Source: Nymphaea colorata (Eukaryota; Streptophyta; Magnoliopsida; Nymphaeales; Nymphaeaceae). From it: a DNA stretch of 64,000 bases. Within the stretch, counting starts at the first letter, position 1. Every line of letters begins with the position of its first letter. The notes beneath the pieces were generated by a model. That model searched no databases, was not told the origin of the DNA, and was given only the letters and a program-made list of their open reading frames with translations. Both the position numbers and the translations under genes were made by a program. Shown here piece after piece: positions 58,301 to 64,000 of the stretch. The DNA lies in the NCBI RefSeq assembly GCF_008831285.2, contig NC_045142.1, positions 24,303,300 to 24,367,299 of the forward strand. The letters are read 5' to 3'.

Positions 58301-61300
58301 GTCACATCTCGTCAACCATGACAAATTCTTAGAAGTTGTAAACAGCGGAAATGGCTGTACAAAGTACCAAAGGTGGTCAAGCAGGCAATCTTGCCATTGC
58401 TTGAAGGATGACTTTGGACCTAAACAAAACGGATAGGAAAATAAATGTAGAAAAACACATGGTAATGCTTAATTTTTCAGAAAATCTTATTAAAAATAAG
58501 TACTCTTCAAAGTATATGAAGCAGTTGATATAAGTCACTATCTCAAATACCAGCGATATTTTCTAATAATACTCTCATAATGTTGAGATGGTATCACCAA
58601 AAAAAGTAATAAAAAGTTATTGCAATATTCTGAAAATATTGCAGAATGAAAAATATTATGATATTCTTGTGAGATATTCACAAACGTATTTAATTATTTT
58701 TGTTTCTTCTAACATTTTTTAACTAATTTGCATATACATAATTTTTTTTAATGCAAAATTCAAAATTTTACAGTTTTTTATTATTTAAAATTTTTGAAAT
58801 TTTGAGACTTCCTTGAGAAAACCAAAGCACTTTTGATCACTACTTGAGAAAATAGTTGCCAACAAAAGCCTGAGAATGATATCTGTCACAATGATGTCAA
58901 TATAGTTTTCCTACAGGCAAATAGGATCTTATGACAATCTAAACATAAGCAGCCCACACTATTCCATTTTATTTTTCTTTCTAGTTACAGATCAAGAAAC
59001 ACATAAGAAAGAAATTCATACTCAGTGATATGCATTAAGTGCCACTAATAACATAACAAGCTGCCAGTAGTAAAACAAATGCGAGAGAATCATGAGCACT
59101 ATTATGTCCATTGTCAGTTCCTAGAATTTTGAGCATCAAAATCACATCCATCCAGAGTTTCATAACGAATAAGAAACAAACGATTCTCCCTATTTGTCAG
59201 GAGAAAGCACATCGAGACGTTGACAGTTTTCCCTGTTACGGTGTCAAAGGTGAGGATGTCTTTGTCCTACCCACCACGTCTTAATTTCTATTGTGTTACT
59301 TGGACGGCTGGATATATAGGTCTAAATTCCACCTCATAAAAGGGACAAACGGATTAAAAAAACTTGAAAAGGGGTTGAAAATGACTAATAAGTTGGGAAT
59401 CATTACTGAAAGTCTGAAAAAGCTCATCATAAGTGTTTTGTAAAAGGAAGTGAACGAGAAGGAACGAAGAAATTTCCATCTGCAGGCGGCATGGCCTGAC
59501 AGAGTTTTGAATAGATCTTGAAACTGAGACTCAACCAGGACCATACAGATCAGGAGGAGATCTTACCGTCTTCCTCTTCTTCTTGGAGTTGTCACTTCTT
59601 CTTGTGCACAGTATATCGGATGCATCCTGAAGCCAAGACTGGAACTGTTGGCCTGGAATGATGGTGATGTCATAATCGAATATAGTAGCTGCTCCCCTTG
59701 CTCTTTTCTTTGGCCTTCTAGGGATCTCCGTGTTGTTCATATGTACATTCTGATTTTCCTGTCATGATATGTAATACAGAGTCTCTTTAATTAATAACCT
59801 ATTCCAAGGACGCTTCCCAAGCGAAAGCATCATATGTATATGCTTACCTTTTCACGTCTCTCCTCGTTCTTTTCTTGATATTCTTGTTCTTGATTCCTTG
59901 GTGCTTCTTCCTCTCGCAGCCGCTGAGAGCTGCCAACTACAGCGCAACATGACCCAGGCCAATGAGCTCCGATTTACGTACCTATACTTGTTGTGGAGAG
60001 AAAACTGCCAATGTTTTATAGGTGTGGTAGCATGGGCAATGTATTTTATTAATGGAATCAGAGAAAAACAAAACTCCCAGGATGAAGAGAGTCCATAAAT
60101 CTTGATAGCCAACTCCGTTAAAAATGAGAAAAATGATATATCAAAAGCTCTCTGTTAAGAATTTTAGATACAAAAGGCCACTATAGTGAGCAATCACATG
60201 GGAACTAGGCCGAAATCTTGCAGAGGCCCATTTATAGTTCTGCATGCGCCAAGGGAGCGAGTTCAGATGGGCCGTGCTATTAATTAATTGCATAAACAAC
60301 TAAACTGTAGCACTAACATTTTAAGTTTCCTGCTTCTAACTTCACGCCAAACATCTCGACCCCTAAGTGCTCTGCTCTATAGCGAGTTTGTAGGCTTCGC
60401 CATGATATTATATGAGAACCACTAGAGGGAAAACAAAAAAAGGATATTTTGTGCTGCAACTGTAGAAAATTTTTGGCAATGACATATTAGACCCAAGCAA
60501 CCTTCAAGCCTTAGGCATGTGGTCTTAGAAGTTTAAAGTTCAGGGTCTCCTTAGAAATTTGTTTTTGATGTTATTTTTCTTGCAAATCCAGTTTTTTGGT
60601 TTATATCAACCTGCGTCGTACCTGAACCCTTGTGCTTTGAGTTCGAAGAAGAGTAATGTATTAACAAACGATTGGGTTCTACTGTGTCCCATGAGAAAGC
60701 TTTACCTTTTGGCTCTTCAGGAGTAGGGCGGAGAGTCGTCGGTAGATCTGGTGGAGTGAAATCTTGATCAACGGAATTAAAGATGGGAAAGCTTCCTTCG
60801 CCGAACACATCGATCCTGCAAAGCAAATCAATAAGACGCACACGTCATCACGCCCATATTCTATCCGGTTATCTAAAGTACTTGCATGAGCAGAAATGAT
60901 CTCTTTAACATTGCATAGCATCAAGTCCCCCCAACAAGAGTTAGGAGGTCAGAGTACAAAATAGTTGTTAGGGCCTACAAAGGAGACACGATATACCCAG
61001 ATTATAGGCCCCACGAGGAACTCTTGTACTTGCATGAGATCACCCGCAGATAAAGAATGAGGTAGACCCGCTTGTGGTATAAGTTTTTTCCAGAGTCCAA
61101 ATAAGATATTCAAGTCTAGTAGGAAAAGGACGTGTCACTGATTTCATCTACATTCAAGTTAAAAGATTGTCCTTTAGCTTGAAACAAATTCTGGTCGATC
61201 ATGAACGAATGAAATTTAAAGCGTGTTTATCCAAATTATATTCGTCCAAGGTTCACAAAGAAAAAGACGCATCCCTTTCTTTTTTAATTGACGAATTCAC

Positions 61301-63146
61301 TTGGCGATATAAAATTTTGCAATTTTGAAACAAATTCATCCATTGGACCATGGATTTGTTCTACAATTCCATTAATACTTGTATGAAATTCCTTAGATAC
61401 TTGTATGTCATTCTTATTACTTTGTCTATTCATTTTTAGGGCTACTAATGTCCTCCTCTTGAAATAAAAACAGTTATGTCAATAAATTTAGTCTCAAAAC
61501 TACTTTGATCCATAAGTTAAAGGTAGAAATGTCTTGTGATCGATATTAGAAGGTAGGACCAAATTTGTCACTGGTCTGTCAATCAGAGATAAGAAGAAAA
61601 ATCAGGATTTTATCAACGTAGCCTCTTGATCGACAAAAGATGAAAAAAACTCTTTTGAATCCTCTTCCCCGACTGGTCTTCCAGGTGGACAAGAAGATCT
61701 TCATTGACTCATTATGCTAAGTCACTTATTGCATTTCATGTCGCTTTGTAAAGCGCTATGCAAGGATTAAATGAATATCATATGTTTCCACTTCCAGGGT
61801 TTTGCTTTTTCTGCACACCGAATTCGATCCGTTTGGACGTTTCGTATGTTTGGCGAACCTTTAATTTGCAACTAGAATAACTATTGCATTACCTGTCGAA
61901 AGTATGGCACTGCTCGTCATCCTCTATGTACGAGGGGAAATCGTCGGGCAAGGTGATGTTGGTAGGGTCAGCTGCACAACATTGAACACCAACGGAGGTC
62001 ATGTGACTCAGTAATCTTTAATTACAACGAAGATACCACTCAATAACCTTAGATACAAAAAAGATTATCACCGAAACGATTGTCGATTATGGAGTGTGAA
62101 CTCTTACTGTATTTTCTAGAAAATGAGAAAATGATTTCTTTCAGCGATAAAGAAGATACCGATCTTTTCTAGATGTATGAGGCTTGCCCACTTAGTGAAT
62201 TCACTTACTATGGCTACTTGTCTCTCTTCGAACATAGAACCCCTGATTAGTTATTACGCGAGAGGTATTTTCTCATATCTTCTCTTTATATCTTAGGTCT
62301 AATCCATCTAGGTTTTGCTTGGCTATGATAAAACCTAGGCTCTGCTTGGCTCGTCTATATATATTGGAGAGAGTGTGTGCATTTTATTACTATTGTTGGA
62401 TTTAAGATAAACAATTATAAATTAAATAATAGCAAGAAACATAATTTTTCTTTTACAATTGATGAAAGTAAAGTTTTCTCCGACTCGATTCATTTAAAAC
62501 TGAATTATATGTGTATAGGCAAGCTGTCAACGCTGTCTCATTTGTTACCGGGTTGAAAATGGGAATGTGGTCCAATTTGACTAAAACGGCATGGAAGGGC
62601 AAATTTTAGTTGTGCAATTTTATGCCATAAAGCAATATCTTAATAAAATAATATTTGGAAAATAAATCTCACTTGTAAGTCAGTACGGCTTGATACTGGT
62701 CGATACATATTAATATGCACGGTTTTCCCAAGATTCTGATACCTGACGGATATGATATGCAAATAACAACTAATCAAGCAGTGGCTGTAATCCCAGCCAC
62801 GGCAGTGGGCGGGCGGGCGGGCTGAAGGAGGGAACTGCCATTTTAATCAAGGACAATTTTGTTCCTGTCCTGAGTCCTCTTCCTTTGGAAATACGTTCGT
62901 CATATTTCGAAGCACTCGTGGGCATCTCGGTCAGTAAATAAGAAATTGCTTTAACCCTACGTAAAGGTGAAACCAAATGACCACTTAACCTCCTTATGGA
63001 AGCGCCTAAACCAAAGAATGCGCCTTAATTGCTAGAAGGCAGGGAACTTTTGGTCATAAAGGAAGTGGTAAGGATCAGGAAAGACCTTGGTAGGGTTGAG
63101 TCCCGTCCCACCCTCCGGTCTCCGGCAGCTCCAAATCGTCCAATCT
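55205..63146 (-). CDS. REC8: meiotic cohesin kleisin REC8 (SYN1/RAD21-4 type), C-terminal part
   Basis: Thirteen minus-strand exons: 63146-63086, 61971-61893, 60815-60706, 59936-59848, 59758-59567, 58198-58036, 57921-57812, 57609-57540, 56630-56564, 56308-56136, 55991-55883, 55495-55383 and 55287-55205. They join in frame to 472 residues ending in PYGDILISRGPNM. Seen: RLDDLELPE, NITLPDDF, a charged KKRARG stretch before TIIPGQQFQSWLQDASDI, WYPPPLLALW, EETAPTQTP, and the C-terminal winged-helix segment HFDTPGANPIESLNNLTYGM / AAKLFYQT. Known: REC8 closes the cohesin ring with SMC1/SMC3 in meiosis, holds sisters together and is cut by separase. The N-terminal Rad21/Rec8 domain (expected about 150 residues) is not visible and should lie to the right of the window. 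The first listed exon is least sure (donor GTCTTT is weak), but its frame and sequence fit. Separase sites are not assigned. Confidence 0.9.
55992..56135 (-). other. frame-neutral, stop-free REC8 intron (144 nt)
   Basis: Between exons ending at 56136 and starting at 55991 the intron is 144 nt, divisible by three, and has no stop in the coding frame. Borders are G|GTAGG and TTGCAG|AC. Splicing joins ATG-G to AC-TTG, giving MDLDVDHLLEE, which fits REC8. The intron reads as a Leu/Ile/Cys/Ser-rich 48-codon insert if kept. Confidence 0.8.
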
Positions 63147-64000
63147 CTGCAAGGAAAATTACACGCAAGGGCAAAGTTCGTTAGGACGAGGGAAGGGAAG
63201 CAACTCCCACTTCAGGCCCTCGCAAGGCAAGGCACCTTCATTTTCAATAGAACTACATAAAGGCCACTCGAGGTGGTGAAATGTCCACCCATCTTCCCAA
63301 CGCAGGCTCGAAGCAGCGGACAAAATAGATAAGAAAAAGGGACCCTTTTAGAGCTTACCTCTTGCATATAATTTGAGAAAATTCATTTTTTATAATTAGG
63401 ACCTGAGAAAGAAGAGCCTGAAGCACAAATTTTAGTAACACAGGGTAAAAAAAATCTTTGCTAAAGCAATAAAAACGTAAGTTAGTGTGAAAAAGAATAA
63501 TATTGAAAAAAATTGCAGCCAATGTTTTTTTTTTTCAACCTAATAGAATTTCAAGTTAGGCCCTTATTTGACAATTATGAAAAGTAAAACATTCATCAAA
63601 TTACGAAAGCAAAAGCAAATAAGGAATGCTGCAAAATGAAATTTCTCTTTAGAAACAAGGCCCAAAATGCTAGTTCTATTCGAAATGTTGTCACATTTTC
63701 ACGCTTTTCATACTACCATTTTAACCTTTTAGTTTTACGTGTTAGAAATGCGTGTAGCAGTAAGATCTTTTTATGTAAATTAACAACAGCTATTTGGATA
63801 TTATATGGTATCTGATTCGTATGCGGATTTTGCTAGTATCATCCAGCAAGAAAATTTAAGTCCGATCCCTAATCGAATTAGAATTCATATTTGCGACGAT
63901 TTCTTAGCGAGTCCAATGGACATGCAATCCTAGCACATCAAAACCTGAACCCCGCTTCAGGTACGAATAGGATTCATTTACACACCTATACCCGGGATTA
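63147..64000 (-). other. presumed REC8 intron or upstream region
   Basis: No REC8 N-terminal motif is seen on the minus strand. About 62770-63350 is more GC-rich than the neighbouring introns and has short open frames without a recognised domain. 63380-64000 is AT-rich. Confidence 0.4.

Noticed and set aside
63361-63404. Possible further REC8 exon upstream (minus strand, ending AAGAG before GTAAGC)
   Set aside because: A good donor is present, but no open frame through it joins the next exon in the REC8 frame.

Overview
This is AT-rich nuclear DNA from a flowering plant. Genes are split by many introns with GT..AG borders, the families are plant ones (a group IIc WRKY factor, plant-type galactokinase, the meiotic cohesin REC8), and the intergenic DNA holds long (TA)n, (CT)n and (GA)n arrays, short terminal-inverted-repeat elements and SINE-like sequences. 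I cannot fix the species. There is no operon, CRISPR array, rRNA, functional tRNA or phage-like block.

Six genes can be supported. Plus strand: a WRKY transcription factor (11524-14169, 3 exons), an intronless DEDDy 3'-5' exonuclease (20349-21089), and a short IGR-motif protein matching mitochondrial small-subunit ribosomal protein mS41 (22140-25650, 3 exons, one intron of about 2.8 kb). Minus strand: a plant-type single-pass membrane protein of unknown function (29948-27603, 3 coding exons), galactokinase (49029-39240, 13 exons, complete, 498 aa), and the C-terminal part of REC8 (63146-55205, 13 exons seen; the N-terminal exons are not visible and probably lie beyond the right edge).

Layout: 1-11.5 kb is gene-free and holds hAT-like GAGCTCGA-rich miniature elements, SINE-like pieces and a GC-rich island near 9.25-9.6 kb. 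11.5-31.7 kb is the gene-bearing left half. 31.7-39.2 kb is gene-free and unusually rich in simple repeats, with palindromic (CT)n(TA)n(GA)n blocks, a SINE with target-site duplications, a foldback element and a long inverted repeat. 39.2-49.0 kb is galactokinase. 49.1-55.2 kb is gene-free with two more miniature elements. 55.2-63.1 kb is REC8.

The genes are unrelated in function (transcription control, nucleic-acid trimming, mitochondrial translation, galactose salvage, meiotic cohesion), as expected of a plant chromosome. No new multi-gene system is visible. The points most worth a second look are a GC-AG intron in galactokinase, a 144-nt stop-free, frame-neutral intron in REC8, the hAT-like element family with a 71-bp internal triplication in one copy, and the palindromic microsatellites. 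Exon borders were set by hand from reading frame, splice dinucleotides and family resemblance, with no transcript or database check.
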